Shown piece after piece: positions 31,584 through 40,016 of a stretch of DNA of 64,000 nucleotides; positions within the stretch are counted from its first letter, which is position 1; each line of letters opens with the position of its first letter. The notes under the pieces are model-generated. The model searched no databases and was not told where the DNA came from. It saw only the letters and a list, made by a program, of their open reading frames with translations. Location of the stretch: positions 1 through 64,000 of the forward strand of contig NZ_JBMSDZ010000009.1 of NCBI RefSeq assembly GCF_049445995.1. The letters are read 5' to 3'. The stretch is from Dyella_A sp049445995 (lineage in GTDB: Bacteria > Pseudomonadota > Gammaproteobacteria > Xanthomonadales > Rhodanobacteraceae). The translations under genes were made by a program, and so were the position numbers.

Positions 31584-32300
31584 ATGAACTGGACCGACTA
31601 CTTCATCGCGGGCGTCGTGGCCGTCTCGGTGCTGGTCGGCCTGTGGCGCGGGCTGGTGGCCGAGGTGCTGTCGCTGGCGATCTGGATCGGTTCGATCTGG
31701 GTGGCGTGGGCGTTCGGGCCGGGCGTGGCGGCGTATTTCGATCACAGCATCCGCACGCCGCAACTGCGGCTGGCGACCGGCTACGGCATTTGCGTGGTGG
31801 CGGTGCTGATCGTCGGTGCGCTGGTCCATGCGATCTTCCGCCGGCTGGTGGCGGGTGCGGGGCTGTCCGGCCCGGATCGCGGGCTGGGCATGCTGTTCGG
31901 CTTCGCCCGCGGCGTGCTGCTGGTGGCGCTGATGGTGTTCCTGCTCGGCTTCACCGCGGTCACTCGCGAGCCCTGGTGGCGCCAGTCGCTGCTGCTGCCG
32001 CAGTTCCAGTCGGTGGCGATCGCGGTCGGCCACCACCTGCCGGCGAGCACGGCGCGCTATCTGCGCCCGTCGCCCGAGGTGCTGGACGGCCTGCCCAGGC
32101 TGCCGGACCTGTCCGGCGCGGCGGACCTCAAGGGCGTGCGCGACATGCTCGACGCCCCCGGCCCCGCCGGCACGCCCCCGCGGGGCGACCTGCCGGCCGC
32201 CTTGCGCGGACGGCCGCGCGCACCCACATCCTCATCCTCCGCGCCGTCGCCGGCGTCCGCCGCCTCGGCGGGTCCGGCGGACATGTCCTCGCATCCGTAA
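31584..32300 (+). CDS. cvpA: CvpA family membrane protein
   Basis: 238 residues. Four hydrophobic segments in the first 140 residues (MNWTDYFIAGVVAVSVLVGL opens the first), the CvpA family signature WRGLVAEVLSLAIWI and LSGPDRGLGMLFGFARGVLLV, then a Pro/Ser/Ala-rich cytoplasmic or periplasmic tail. The family is linked to colicin V secretion and, more recently, envelope stress; its molecular role is unclear. It lies directly ahead of purF (29 bases) as in E. coli, so the two are co-transcribed. Confidence 0.92.
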   Translation: MNWTDYFIAGVVAVSVLVGLWRGLVAEVLSLAIWIGSIWVAWAFGPGVAAYFDHSIRTPQLRLATGYGICVVAVLIVGALVHAIFRRLVAGAGLSGPDRGLGMLFGFARGVLLVALMVFLLGFTAVTREPWWRQSLLLPQFQSVAIAVGHHLPASTARYLRPSPEVLDGLPRLPDLSGAADLKGVRDMLDAPGPAGTPPRGDLPAALRGRPRAPTSSSSAPSPASAASAGPADMSSHP

Positions 32301-32329
32301 TCGCACCACCCACGCAGGCGTAAACCATC

Positions 32330-33805
32330 ATGTGCGGAATCATCGGCATTGTCGGCATCACCGAGGTCGCCTCGGCGCTCTATGACGGCCTCACCGTATT
32401 GCAGCACCGCGGCCAGGACGCCGCGGGCATCGCCACCGTGGACGGATCCCGCCTGCGCCTGCACAAGGGCAACGGCCTGGTGCGCGACGTGTTCAACGAG
32501 ACCTCGATGGGCCGCCTGCGCGGGCGCATCGGCATCGGCCACTGTCGCTATCCCACGGCCGGTTCCGAAGGCGCCGACGAGGCGCAGCCGCTGTACGTGA
32601 ACTCGCCCTACGGCATCGCGTTCGCGCACAACGGCAACCTGATCAACACCGAGTCGCTGCGGCGCGAGATGTTTCACGAGGACCGCCGCCACATCAACAC
32701 CGAGTCCGACTCCGAGGTGCTGCTGAACGTGCTGGCGCACGAGCTGCAGATCCAGGAGCGCATGGCGCTCACGCCGGACCACATCTTCAAGGCCGTCGCC
32801 GGCGTGCATGCGCGTGCCCGGGGCGGTTATGCCTGCATCGGGCTGCTGCTGGGCTACGGTCTGGTCGCCTTCCGCGACCCCAACGGCATCCGCCCGTTGG
32901 TGCTGGGCGAGCGCCTCACCGGCGAGGGCCGCGAGTATGCGGTGGCCTCCGAGTCGGTGGCGCTGGACGTGCTGGGCTTCAAGCGCGTGCGCGACATCGC
33001 GCCGGGCGAGGCGGTGATCATCACCGACGACGGCGAGCTGTTCAGTCGCCGCTGCGCCGATGGCGCGGTGCATGCGCCGTGCATCTTCGAGTACGTCTAC
33101 CTCGCGCGTCCCGACTCGATGATCGAGGACGTGTCGGTCTACAAGGCGCGCCTGCGCATGGGCGAGAAGCTGGCGCAGAAGATCATGCGGCTGCGCCCGG
33201 ACCACGGCATCGACGCGGTGATCCCGATCCCCGACACCGCCCGCACCGCCGCCAGCGCGCTGGCCGGCGCGCTCGGCGTGCCGTTTCGCGAGGGCCTGGT
33301 GAAGAACCGCTACGTCGGCCGCACCTTCATCATGCCGGGGCAGGGCGACCGCGTGAAATCGGTGCGCCGCAAGCTCAACGCGGTGGACCTGGAGTTCCGC
33401 AAGAAGAACGTGCTGCTGGTGGACGACTCGATCGTGCGCGGCACCACCTCCAAGCAGATCATCCAGATGGCGCGCGATGCCGGCGCCAAGAACGTCTACT
33501 TCGCCTCGGCCGCGCCGCCGGTGCGCTACCCCAACGTCTACGGCATCGACATGCCCTCCGCCGGCGAGCTGATCGCCGCCGGCCGGACCGAGCAGGAAGT
33601 GGAGGCGCAGCTCGGCGCCGACTGGCTGATCTACCAGGATCTGGAAGACCTGATCTGGGCCGTGCAGGACGGCAACGAGGATCTGAAGCACTTCGATACC
33701 TCGTGCTTCTCCGGCGAGTACGTCACCGGGCTGGAGAAGGAATACCTGCAGCAGATCGAGCTGATGCGCTCGGACGACGCCAAGGCCGCGCGGCGTACGG
33801 CGTGA
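32330..33805 (+). CDS. purF: Amidophosphoribosyltransferase
   Basis: 491 residues. Catalyses the first committed step of purine synthesis, making phosphoribosylamine from PRPP and glutamine. N-terminal Ntn-type glutaminase starts MCGIIGIVG with Cys2 as nucleophile after Met removal and no propeptide; glutaminase residues RGQDAAGIA, GRIGIGHCRYPT and AHNGNL follow. The C-terminal phosphoribosyltransferase has the PRPP loop VLLVDDSIVRGTTSKQI. Full length compared with the E. coli enzyme (505). Regulation by a PurR-like box was looked for upstream and not found. Confidence 0.97.
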   Translation: MCGIIGIVGITEVASALYDGLTVLQHRGQDAAGIATVDGSRLRLHKGNGLVRDVFNETSMGRLRGRIGIGHCRYPTAGSEGADEAQPLYVNSPYGIAFAHNGNLINTESLRREMFHEDRRHINTESDSEVLLNVLAHELQIQERMALTPDHIFKAVAGVHARARGGYACIGLLLGYGLVAFRDPNGIRPLVLGERLTGEGREYAVASESVALDVLGFKRVRDIAPGEAVIITDDGELFSRRCADGAVHAPCIFEYVYLARPDSMIEDVSVYKARLRMGEKLAQKIMRLRPDHGIDAVIPIPDTARTAASALAGALGVPFREGLVKNRYVGRTFIMPGQGDRVKSVRRKLNAVDLEFRKKNVLLVDDSIVRGTTSKQIIQMARDAGAKNVYFASAAPPVRYPNVYGIDMPSAGELIAAGRTEQEVEAQLGADWLIYQDLEDLIWAVQDGNEDLKHFDTSCFSGEYVTGLEKEYLQQIELMRSDDAKAARRTA

Positions 33806-33823
33806 GAGCGCCGCTTGTCGGCA

Positions 33824-34213
33824 TCAACCATCGGCAAGCGGGCGACCGCCCAGGTTCTGGGCAATGCGCCAGAGCACACCGGAGGGATCGGTCATGCAGA
33901 AGTCACGCATGCGCCACGGCCGGTCCTCCGGCTCGTCAAGGCGGATGTCGTAGCGCTCGACGATGCGTTCATTGCGCAGGTGTTGGTGCCAGGCATCGAC
34001 GTCGGCCACCAGCAGATGCATGACAAAGTTGTCGGCGTGACCAGGGCGGTAAAAGTCCTGCAGCAGGAAGCTGCACTCGCCGGCGGCGAAATAGGCGACG
34101 CCATCGCCCTCGGATTTCTCCTCGAAGCCGATGTCGACGTAAAAGCGCCGCGACAGCGCATAGTCGCGCGCCGGGACAAAGGCCTTGATTTCGATGGTGG
34201 CGAGGCGATCCAT
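33824..34213 (-). CDS. VOC (glyoxalase/bleomycin-resistance) superfamily protein
   Basis: 129 residues with one glyoxalase-type beta-alpha-beta-beta-beta pair: MDRLATIEIKAFVPARDYAL, SRRFYVDIGFEEKSEGDGVAYF, LVADVDAWHQHL and FCMTDPSGVLWRIAQ. The usual metal ligands (His/Glu at strand ends) are only partly present. Enzyme activity or resistance function cannot be assigned. It is convergent with purF, 18 bases apart. Confidence 0.82.
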   Translation of the reverse strand: MDRLATIEIKAFVPARDYALSRRFYVDIGFEEKSEGDGVAYFAAGECSFLLQDFYRPGHADNFVMHLLVADVDAWHQHLRNERIVERYDIRLDEPEDRPWRMRDFCMTDPSGVLWRIAQNLGGRPLADG

Positions 34214-34300
34214 GCGTAGGCTCCAAGAGAATGGCGAGCGATGACTATGCCGCTTTCGCCTTACCTCGGCTATTGACCCAGACGCCCTTCCAGACTTGCC

Positions 34301-35113
34301 GTGATAAATGATATGCACGCCGCCGCCAAGCGCTGCCTCGACGCCGCCGATCCGGCGGAAAAGCTGCGCCTGACCCACGCCGCGTGGCAGGCGCTGCAGG
34401 CCGGCGAGCTGGCGCCCGATGCCGGCGCGCCGGCGCCGCGGCCGATCGGTGCGCCGGGCCGCCCCGCGCGTCCCGTGCTGGTCTCGGCGCGGCAGGTGCC
34501 GCAGCGCGGACTGGGCACGGCGGAGGGACGCGCGGCGCTGGTGCACGCGGTGGCGCACATCGAGTTCAACGCGATCAACCTGGCGTGGGATGCGGTCTAC
34601 CGCTTCCGCGGCATGCCGGCGGAGTACTACCGCGACTGGGCCAGTTGCGCGCACGACGAGGCGCGCCACTTCGCCCTGCTGAACGAGCGGCTGGCCGAAC
34701 TCGGCCACGGCTACGGCGACTTCGATGCGCACAACGGCCTGTGGGAAATGGCCGAGAAGACCGCCCACCGCGACACCGCGCGCATGGCGCTGGTGCCGCG
34801 CGTGCTGGAGGCGCGCGGGCTGGACGTGACACCGGGCATGATCGAGCGCTTCAGCGGCGCGGGAGATCATCGGACGGTGGAGATCCTGCAACTGATCCTG
34901 CGCGAGGAGGTCGCCCACGTCGCCGCGGGCACGCGCTGGTTCCACTGGTGCTGCGCGCGCGACGGCATCGAGCCGCGCGCCGCCTTCATCGAGCTGCTGC
35001 GCACCTACATGGGCGCCACCCTGCGCGGTCCGTTCAATCGGCCGGCGCGATTGCAGGCGGGCTTCGACGAAGCGGAGATGGATCAGTTGGCCATGCTTGC
35101 CGCCAACGCTTGA
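34301..35113 (+). CDS. DUF455 ferritin-like protein
   Basis: 270 residues. DUF455 proteins have a ferritin-like four-helix fold with a di-metal centre. Candidate ligands are visible as HAVAHIEFNAINL, CAHDEARHF and ILREEVAHVAAG, that is ExxH-type pairs on successive helices. Biochemical role unknown; oxidoreductase or RNA-modifying activity has been proposed for relatives. Start GTG at 34301 is followed by ATG at 34313, and either could be used. It is the last host gene before the integrated element. Confidence 0.82.
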   Translation: MINDMHAAAKRCLDAADPAEKLRLTHAAWQALQAGELAPDAGAPAPRPIGAPGRPARPVLVSARQVPQRGLGTAEGRAALVHAVAHIEFNAINLAWDAVYRFRGMPAEYYRDWASCAHDEARHFALLNERLAELGHGYGDFDAHNGLWEMAEKTAHRDTARMALVPRVLEARGLDVTPGMIERFSGAGDHRTVEILQLILREEVAHVAAGTRWFHWCCARDGIEPRAAFIELLRTYMGATLRGPFNRPARLQAGFDEAEMDQLAMLAANA

Positions 35114-35249
35114 GTGTTGCGTTACACCATCGTCGAGTCGCCGCTGGCGGTGGCCGCTCTTGCCCGCAGGCCCTGCCGGCGCAGGCTTTGCGCCACTTGG
35201 CATCACCGCCCAACCGTTTAGCAATCTGCAGCGGTGGGCAGCGGGCACA

Positions 35250-35276
35250 AAAAAGCCGGCGCGTGGCCGGCTTTTT
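35250..35276. terminator. Bidirectional intrinsic terminator
   Basis: AAAAAGCCGGC and GCCGGCTTTTT arms (35250-35260, 35266-35276) around a 5-base loop. It ends the DUF455 gene on the plus strand. Before the element integrated it would also have ended the minus-strand tRNA-Pro transcript, from which it is now separated by 11 kb. Confidence 0.88.
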
Positions 35277-35285
35277 CATCGAATT

Positions 35286-35334
<49 letters not shown>

Positions 35335-35368
35335 GATTTTGGGGCCTTTGGCATCAGTCACTTAGGCG

Positions 35369-35447
35369 CTAAGTCATTGATTCCACTGGTCGCGCAATTT
35401 CGCTTCATTTCGCGATAACATGGCATCTGCTGTTACCGTGCTGTTAC
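35369..35447. promoter_or_regulatory. Candidate integrase arm-type sites, left end
   Basis: Two GCTGTTAC copies 11 bp apart (35429-35436, 35440-35447) and an 11-base CTAAGTCATTG (35369-35379). The same pair with the same 11-bp period (46166-46173, 46177-46184) and the same 11-mer (46214-46224) occur near the right end in the same orientation. Placement just inside both att sites suggests integrase or excisionase arm sites. Confidence 0.55.
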
Positions 35448-35460
35448 GGGACTGAGGGCC

Positions 35461-36666
35461 ATGGTCAAACAAGCCGTGAAGCTGTCGCCATTTGTCGTTG
35501 AGGGCGCCAAGCCAGCGACGTCGCCCTACCGGCTGTGGGACACGAAGGTCCCGCAATTGCATGTTCGCGTGCAGCCGTCCGGGGTGAAGACCTTCAACGT
35601 CCAATGGGACCGATCAACCACCCGCTCGCTGGGCAAGTGGCCGGCGGTCACTGTCGAGGCTGCGCGGGTGCGCGCCCGCCAACTGCTGGCCGAGGTCGAC
35701 AAGGAAGGCGCCCCGCTGGCAGTGATCGAAAAGCGCAGCAACAAGCCGGGCACGTTTGGCGAGTTCATCCGCGAGCACTACGCGCCGCACGTCGAGGCGA
35801 CCGCCAAGGCTGGCAAGGCCACCGTGGCGCTGATCAATAAGCACTTCGAATACCTGTACGACGAGCCGCTGACCGCGATCACGCGCGCGGAGTTCGACCG
35901 GTTCAAGGCCAAGCGCCTGCGGGCCGGCACCAACCCGGCGACCGTCAACCGCGACCTGGACCGCATCAAGGCGGCGCTATCCAAGGCCGTGGAGTGGGAG
36001 TTATTGGAGTCCAACCCGCTGCTGGGCGTGAAGCGCATCAAGCGCGAGATCGAGGAACGGGTGCGCTACCTGTCCACCGCTGAAGAGAAGGCGCTCAGGG
36101 CCACGCTGGAGCTGCGAGAGGCCCGTTTCAGGCAACGGCGGCTGTCGGGCAACGCCTGGCGCAAGGAACGGGGCAGGGAGCCGCTGGAACCCATCACGGG
36201 CTACGCCGACCACATCATGCCCATGACGCTGCTGGCGTTGAACACCGGCATGCGCCGGGGCGAGATCACGCAACTGACATGGGCGGACGTCGACCTGAAG
36301 GCCAAGCGCGTCACTGTGCGCGCCGGCTACGCCAAGAGCGGGAAGGCCCGACACATCCCGCTCAACAGCGAGGCGGTGGCGGTGCTGGAGCGGTGGAAGA
36401 AGCAGCAACCGGAAGGGCGCCTGTTCAACCTGATCTGCACGGCCAAGGCGTGGGGCCGACTCATGGAGAAAGCCGGCCTGGAAGACTTCCGGTTCCACGA
36501 CCTGCGGCACACGTTCGCCAGCAAGCTGGTCATGGCGGGCGTGGACCTGAACACCGTGCGCGAGCTGCTGGGGCACGGCGACATCAAGATGACCCTGCGC
36601 TATGCGCACCTGGCCCCGGAGCACAAGGCCGCGGCGGTGGAGATGCTGGTGGGAGGTGCAAGGTGA
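35461..36666 (+). CDS. int: Tyrosine-recombinase integrase
   Basis: 401 residues. N-terminal arm-binding domain of the DUF4102/P4-integrase style is short (about 1-90), then a core-binding SAM-like domain (about 95-185) and the catalytic domain. Catalytic residues: Arg264 in NTGMRRGEI, Lys in GYAKSGKARHIPL, His-x-x-Arg in HDLRHTFAS (near 347-350), His in LLGHGDIKMT and nucleophile Tyr in LRYAHL (near 380). It catalyses integration and excision at tRNA-Pro. It is read away from attL; its stop overlaps the next start (GTGA). Confidence 0.95.
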   Translation: MVKQAVKLSPFVVEGAKPATSPYRLWDTKVPQLHVRVQPSGVKTFNVQWDRSTTRSLGKWPAVTVEAARVRARQLLAEVDKEGAPLAVIEKRSNKPGTFGEFIREHYAPHVEATAKAGKATVALINKHFEYLYDEPLTAITRAEFDRFKAKRLRAGTNPATVNRDLDRIKAALSKAVEWELLESNPLLGVKRIKREIEERVRYLSTAEEKALRATLELREARFRQRRLSGNAWRKERGREPLEPITGYADHIMPMTLLALNTGMRRGEITQLTWADVDLKAKRVTVRAGYAKSGKARHIPLNSEAVAVLERWKKQQPEGRLFNLICTAKAWGRLMEKAGLEDFRFHDLRHTFASKLVMAGVDLNTVRELLGHGDIKMTLRYAHLAPEHKAAAVEMLVGGAR

Positions 36667-37346
36667 CCAGTTTCAGTAACGCCGCGAGAGAGTACATAGA
36701 ACGGGGGTACGACGAAGCCTTCAATCAAAAGTTTGGCGACGCAAATAGAGCGGCGCCATTCTATTTAGAGGACCGGCAGTGGTTTATTTCCATGCTGGAA
36801 TCTGCGGCGGAGAGTGCGGCGACTTTCCAGCCGCTAGAGGACCGCGGGCACAAGGACAGGCAGCGAGCGATGGACAAGCTGCAGACTGCCGCCGGAAAGC
36901 TGGTCGAGGCTTTCGAAGGGCTTGATTTGGATGCGCTTGCGTATCTCTACCGATGTGTCGCCGCCGTGGCTGCTGGGGAGGGTGAGGCTGACAAGCATTC
37001 CCCCATCAGCTACTTCATTGAAGCATGCGCTGAACGAGGACAGGTCGTCGGCGCGCTGGGTAAGGTGCATGCGGCGGCGATCTTGGCTTCGAAAACCCTG
37101 CCGAAATTGGACAAGGTGAACGCGCAAGCGTCTGTTGCGTGCTCAGTCGGTAACACCTTCCACATGCGGGGGCTTGACTTCCCTGTCTCCGACACCGGCT
37201 TTGCTGCGGATTGCTTGGCCGCGGTATTCGACTTGACCGGCTGGGAGAAAGGCAGCCTCAGGTACTGGATTCAGCGTGGCAGGGAGCATCCATGGTCGAG
37301 CTGGAACTTTTCCCATACCTCAATCTATGCCACCCCGAAAAAATGA
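36663..37346 (+). CDS. Hypothetical cargo protein of the satellite
   Basis: 227 residues, no family recognised. Start GTG overlaps the integrase stop, so it is translationally coupled. Base and codon use differ clearly from the neighbours: AGA, ATA, TTA and AAT codons are common and the first 250 bases are lower in G+C. Mostly helical by composition, with an acidic N-terminal part, a hydrophobic patch (LDALAYLYRCVAAVAAG) near 97-113 and a Trp-rich C-terminus (LRYWIQRGREHPWSSWNF). The slot between integrase and AlpA is a usual place for accessory genes in satellites, including anti-phage genes. Recent acquisition is an inference. Confidence 0.7.
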   Translation: MTSFSNAAREYIERGYDEAFNQKFGDANRAAPFYLEDRQWFISMLESAAESAATFQPLEDRGHKDRQRAMDKLQTAAGKLVEAFEGLDLDALAYLYRCVAAVAAGEGEADKHSPISYFIEACAERGQVVGALGKVHAAAILASKTLPKLDKVNAQASVACSVGNTFHMRGLDFPVSDTGFAADCLAAVFDLTGWEKGSLRYWIQRGREHPWSSWNFSHTSIYATPKK

Positions 37347-37384
37347 GGCAGAAAAATGCCGCTTTTTTTCTGCCTGGCTTTTTG
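37346..37384 (+). terminator. Intrinsic terminator after the cargo gene
   Basis: AGGCAGAAAAA (37346-37356) pairs with TTTTTCTGCCT (37365-37375), followed by GGCTTTTT. It begins at the last base of the cargo gene's stop codon and separates int-cargo from the AlpA-led unit. Confidence 0.8.
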
Positions 37385-37410
37385 AGTGATCCAAAGGGGC
37401 GCCGCTAACA

Positions 37411-37469
37411 GCATTGCACTCACGCCGCCGCGCAACGTGGCGGAATAACGCAAAAGGTGAGTGCAATGC
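37411..37469 (+). promoter_or_regulatory. Inverted repeat overlapping the AlpA-like start
   Basis: A perfect 13-bp inverted repeat, GCATTGCACTCAC (37411-37423) with GTGAGTGCAATGC (37457-37469); an inner GCCGCC/GGCGG stem lies between the arms. The right arm covers the start codon at 37466 and abuts the ribosome-binding site, so it could be an operator for autoregulation or an RNA hairpin that hides the start. Confidence 0.65.
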
Positions 37470-37690
37470 AGAAACTGAAACTATCCATGCAGGACATCGC
37501 CGAGCTGACCGGCGAGGCTCCGCCGCTGATCTATGCGGCCATCAACGCGGGCCACCTGAAAACGTTTCTGGTAGGACGTCGCCGGTTCGCAAGGCCGGCT
37601 GACGTGCAGGCCTGGGTGGACCACCTGCAGGCCGAATCGGACGCCGGGCGACCCGTTTGCTATCAGGCTCGCGCCAAGGTGACCGCATGA
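37466..37690 (+). CDS. AlpA-like/excisionase-type HTH protein
   Basis: 74 residues. A MerR/excisionase-type winged helix: MQDIAELTGEAPPLIYAAI (helix-turn-helix), then the wing VGRRRFARPADVQAWVDHL. AlpA proteins activate excision and late genes in P4-like and Gram-negative PICI satellites. ATG 37466 was preferred over GTG 37457 because AAAAGG sits 8 bases before it. The stop overlaps the next start (ATGA). It is the only candidate transcription regulator in the element; likely autoregulated through the inverted repeat at 37411-37469. Confidence 0.78.
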   Translation: MQKLKLSMQDIAELTGEAPPLIYAAINAGHLKTFLVGRRRFARPADVQAWVDHLQAESDAGRPVCYQARAKVTA

Positions 37691-37881
37691 ACGCCCGCGC
37701 CATGCTTCCCCGCGATCCTTCCAACATCGCGCGGGACATCATCGAAGCCTGCCGACGCCTGGGCGACCTGGGCGCCGCCGTGCAATACGGCGCCATCCGG
37801 CCGGACAGCGGCGAGATCGTGACCACGGTCGAGGGCCTGCAGCGGGTGCTGGTCGAATACCGCGTGGAGGTGCGCCAATGA
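37687..37881 (+). CDS. Small hypothetical protein
   Basis: 64 residues, not recognised. Overlaps the AlpA-like stop and the next start by 4 bases on both sides, so it belongs to the same operon. Composition is mixed alpha/beta with no Cys-pair motif. It may be a partner of the replication genes that follow. Confidence 0.65.
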   Translation: MNARAMLPRDPSNIARDIIEACRRLGDLGAAVQYGAIRPDSGEIVTTVEGLQRVLVEYRVEVRQ

Positions 37882-38438
37882 GCGGCCTACAAAAGCAAAA
37901 CCCGCCGAGCAGGGCGGGCTTTGCAACAGCAAGGCAGACCAAAGGCGGCGGGCTGCATCGGCATCCTAGCATCAACGTCCGGCCGATCGAAAGGTTCCTG
38001 TCCGCCCACGAGGCGGCCACCGGCCACCATGCGCAACGGACCAGCAAGGGGGCGCGGATCACCTGTGCCGTGTGCGGTACGAAGTCCTACAAGGGCGCCG
38101 CCACCGAGGGGGATAACGGGACCGTCCTGCTGCACTTTTTCTGTGGGCATAGCGTGCAAGAGAACCTGCACGTCATCGGCCTGGAGATGGGCGACCTGTT
38201 CGTGCGGCGCGACCTGCGCACGATGACGCCGATCGAACGGAGCCAACTGCGGCAAGCGGCCATGCTTCCGCGCTGGCGGGCCGCCCTGGAGGTACTGACG
38301 CACGAGGCCGCCGTGGTGCTGATCGCAGCCAACAAGATGGGCGACGGTGAAGCGCTGGACGACGACGAGCTGACCCGCATGCGGGTGGCCGCCCTGAAGG
38401 TGTTCGACTGCGGCGAGGTGCTCAATGAACGCACCTGA
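37878..38438 (+). CDS. Zinc-ribbon primase-like protein
   Basis: 186 residues. Residues 44-110 resemble the N-terminal zinc-binding domain of phage and plasmid primases: CAVC, then a beta hairpin, HFFCGHS and IGLEMGDLF at the usual spacing (the CHC2-type pattern ending GLxxxDLF). No TOPRIM or polymerase domain follows, so it may be a DNA-recognition subunit that works with the ATPase encoded next. The C-terminal half is helical and unassigned. Overlaps both neighbours by 4-14 bases, indicating an operon. Confidence 0.7.
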   Translation: MSGLQKQNPPSRAGFATARQTKGGGLHRHPSINVRPIERFLSAHEAATGHHAQRTSKGARITCAVCGTKSYKGAATEGDNGTVLLHFFCGHSVQENLHVIGLEMGDLFVRRDLRTMTPIERSQLRQAAMLPRWRAALEVLTHEAAVVLIAANKMGDGEALDDDELTRMRVAALKVFDCGEVLNERT

Positions 38439-39777
38439 ACGCTACATCGATAGCTTCGACGACTGGGCCGACTGCGAGGCGCAGCGCCATCCGATCATCG
38501 AGGTGCCCACCGGTCCGCGGGTCGAGCTGATCGGCGCCGACCAACTGAAGCCCGAGGCGATCCGCTGGCTTTGGCCGGGCTGGCTGGCACGCGGCAAGTT
38601 GCATGTGCTCGCAGGTGCCCCCGGCACCGGCAAGACGACCCTGGCCATGGCGGTGGCCGCGGCTGTCAGTGCGAGCACGGCACTGCCTTCTGGCTGGAAG
38701 CCTCGCTGCGGTTCGGTGCTTATCTGGTCAGGCGAGGACGACCCACGCGACACGCTGGTGCCGCGCCTGATCGCCGCCGGCGCTGATCGCTCCCGCATCC
38801 ACTTCGTGCGCGACACGATCGACGAGGGCGACTACCGCCGCCCGTTCGATCCATCGCGTGACGTGGCCATGCTCGCCATCGCGGCGAAGGGTATCAAGGA
38901 CATCGCCCTGATCGTGGTGGATCCGCTGGTGTCGGCGGTCGGCGGCGACTCGCACAAGAACGCCGAAGTGCGTCGCGGCCTGGCTCCGCTGGTCGACCTG
39001 GCCGCCCGCCTGGACGCCGCGCTGCTGGGCATCACCCACTACAGCAAGGGCACTGGCGGACGTGAGCCCTTGGAGCGCGTGAGCGGCTCTTTGGCGTTCG
39101 GTGCACTGGCCCGCGTGGTCATGGGTACGGTCCGGCAGAAGGAGGGCGAGGACAGCACGCAGAACATGGTGCTGGCCCGCGCGAAGTCGAACATCGGCCC
39201 GGATGGTGGCGGCTACGCCTACGCCTTTGAGCAGACCGAGCTGCCCGGTTATGACGGCCTGATCGCCAGCCGCATTGTCTGGGGCTGTGAGCTGCAAGGG
39301 ACAGCCCGCGAGCTGCTGGCCGAACCGGAAGCCCCCCGCGAGGACCGCGCAGCACCTGCACGCGACGGAGCCGCCGAGTTCTTGATGGAGTTGCTGCAGC
39401 CCGGTCCAGTGGCTACGGAGGAGATCAAGGCGGAAGCGAGGGACGCGGGTTTCACCTGGGCGACCGTTCGTCGAGCGAAGGAGGAGATCGGAGCGAAGTC
39501 GAGGAAAAACGGGTTTGAGGATTCTCGATGGTTCTGGGCTCTTCCTGACCCGAAGCCCGTCGAAGGTGCGCACCAAGGTGCTCACGCACCCCCGAACAAA
39601 AAACAGGTGAGCACCTTCGCATCTGATGAGCACCTTCGGTCAACCGTGCGGGTTCCCGAGGGTGTCGAAGATGCTCAATTTTCCGAAGGTGCTGAAGGTG
39701 CTCACCGCCAGAGTGACGTGAATCTTCGCGCACCTTCGGCGCACCGGGACCCGGGCGGTGGGAGGCTGGTGCTATGA
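38425..39777 (+). CDS. repA: RepA-like hexameric ATPase/helicase
   Basis: 450 residues. RecA-fold ATPase of the AAA_25/RSF1010 RepA type: Walker A GAPGTGKTT at 64-72, Walker B LIVVDPLVSAV near 165, then HYSKGTGG and the RVSGSLAFGALARV motif common to these helicases. It is the likely replicative helicase of the element. A winged-helix-like region lies near 320-370 (LLQPGPVATEEIKAEARDAG). The last 80 residues are low-complexity (EGAHQGAH, EGAEGAHR) because they are translated from clustered DNA repeats at 39561-39743, possibly the replication origin. The symbol is by similarity only. Confidence 0.85.
   Translation: MNAPERYIDSFDDWADCEAQRHPIIEVPTGPRVELIGADQLKPEAIRWLWPGWLARGKLHVLAGAPGTGKTTLAMAVAAAVSASTALPSGWKPRCGSVLIWSGEDDPRDTLVPRLIAAGADRSRIHFVRDTIDEGDYRRPFDPSRDVAMLAIAAKGIKDIALIVVDPLVSAVGGDSHKNAEVRRGLAPLVDLAARLDAALLGITHYSKGTGGREPLERVSGSLAFGALARVVMGTVRQKEGEDSTQNMVLARAKSNIGPDGGGYAYAFEQTELPGYDGLIASRIVWGCELQGTARELLAEPEAPREDRAAPARDGAAEFLMELLQPGPVATEEIKAEARDAGFTWATVRRAKEEIGAKSRKNGFEDSRWFWALPDPKPVEGAHQGAHAPPNKKQVSTFASDEHLRSTVRVPEGVEDAQFSEGAEGAHRQSDVNLRAPSAHRDPGGGRLVL
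39561..39743. repeat. Iteron-like repeats in the repA 3' end
   Basis: Eight copies or near copies of GAAGGTGCTCA in both orientations within 183 bp: forward near 39562, 39574, 39667, 39685 and 39693; reverse (GAGCACCTTC or GCGCACCTTC) near 39609, 39628 and 39729. Clustered helicase-gene repeats like these often mark the replication origin in P4-like and PICI elements. Confidence 0.65.
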
Positions 39778-39962
39778 ACCCTATCGAGACACTGCTGCTG
39801 TGCTGGGCTGCCGGGCTGGTGCTGCACCGACAAGGCGGGGAGCTGATCGTGGACGGTATCCAGCCGGACACACCCCCGGAGCTGATCGATCTGCTACGCC
39901 AGCACAAGCGGGAGCTATTGGCCCTCGCGTCGGAGTGGCCCGACAACGAGGTGACGCGCTGA
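39774..39962 (+). CDS. Small TubC_N-like protein
   Basis: 62 residues starting MNPIETLLLCWAAGLVLHRQ and ending LIDLLRQHKRELLALASEW. This is the pattern of the short TubC N-terminal docking-like domain often encoded as a stand-alone gene after replication ATPases in phages and satellites. Function unknown. The start overlaps the repA stop (ATGA). Confidence 0.65.
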   Translation: MNPIETLLLCWAAGLVLHRQGGELIVDGIQPDTPPELIDLLRQHKRELLALASEWPDNEVTR

Positions 39963-40016
39963 AGGTCGACGGTGCCGCTCTACGTGGGGTCGGGCTCCAC
40001 CGGCAAGGGCGGCAAA

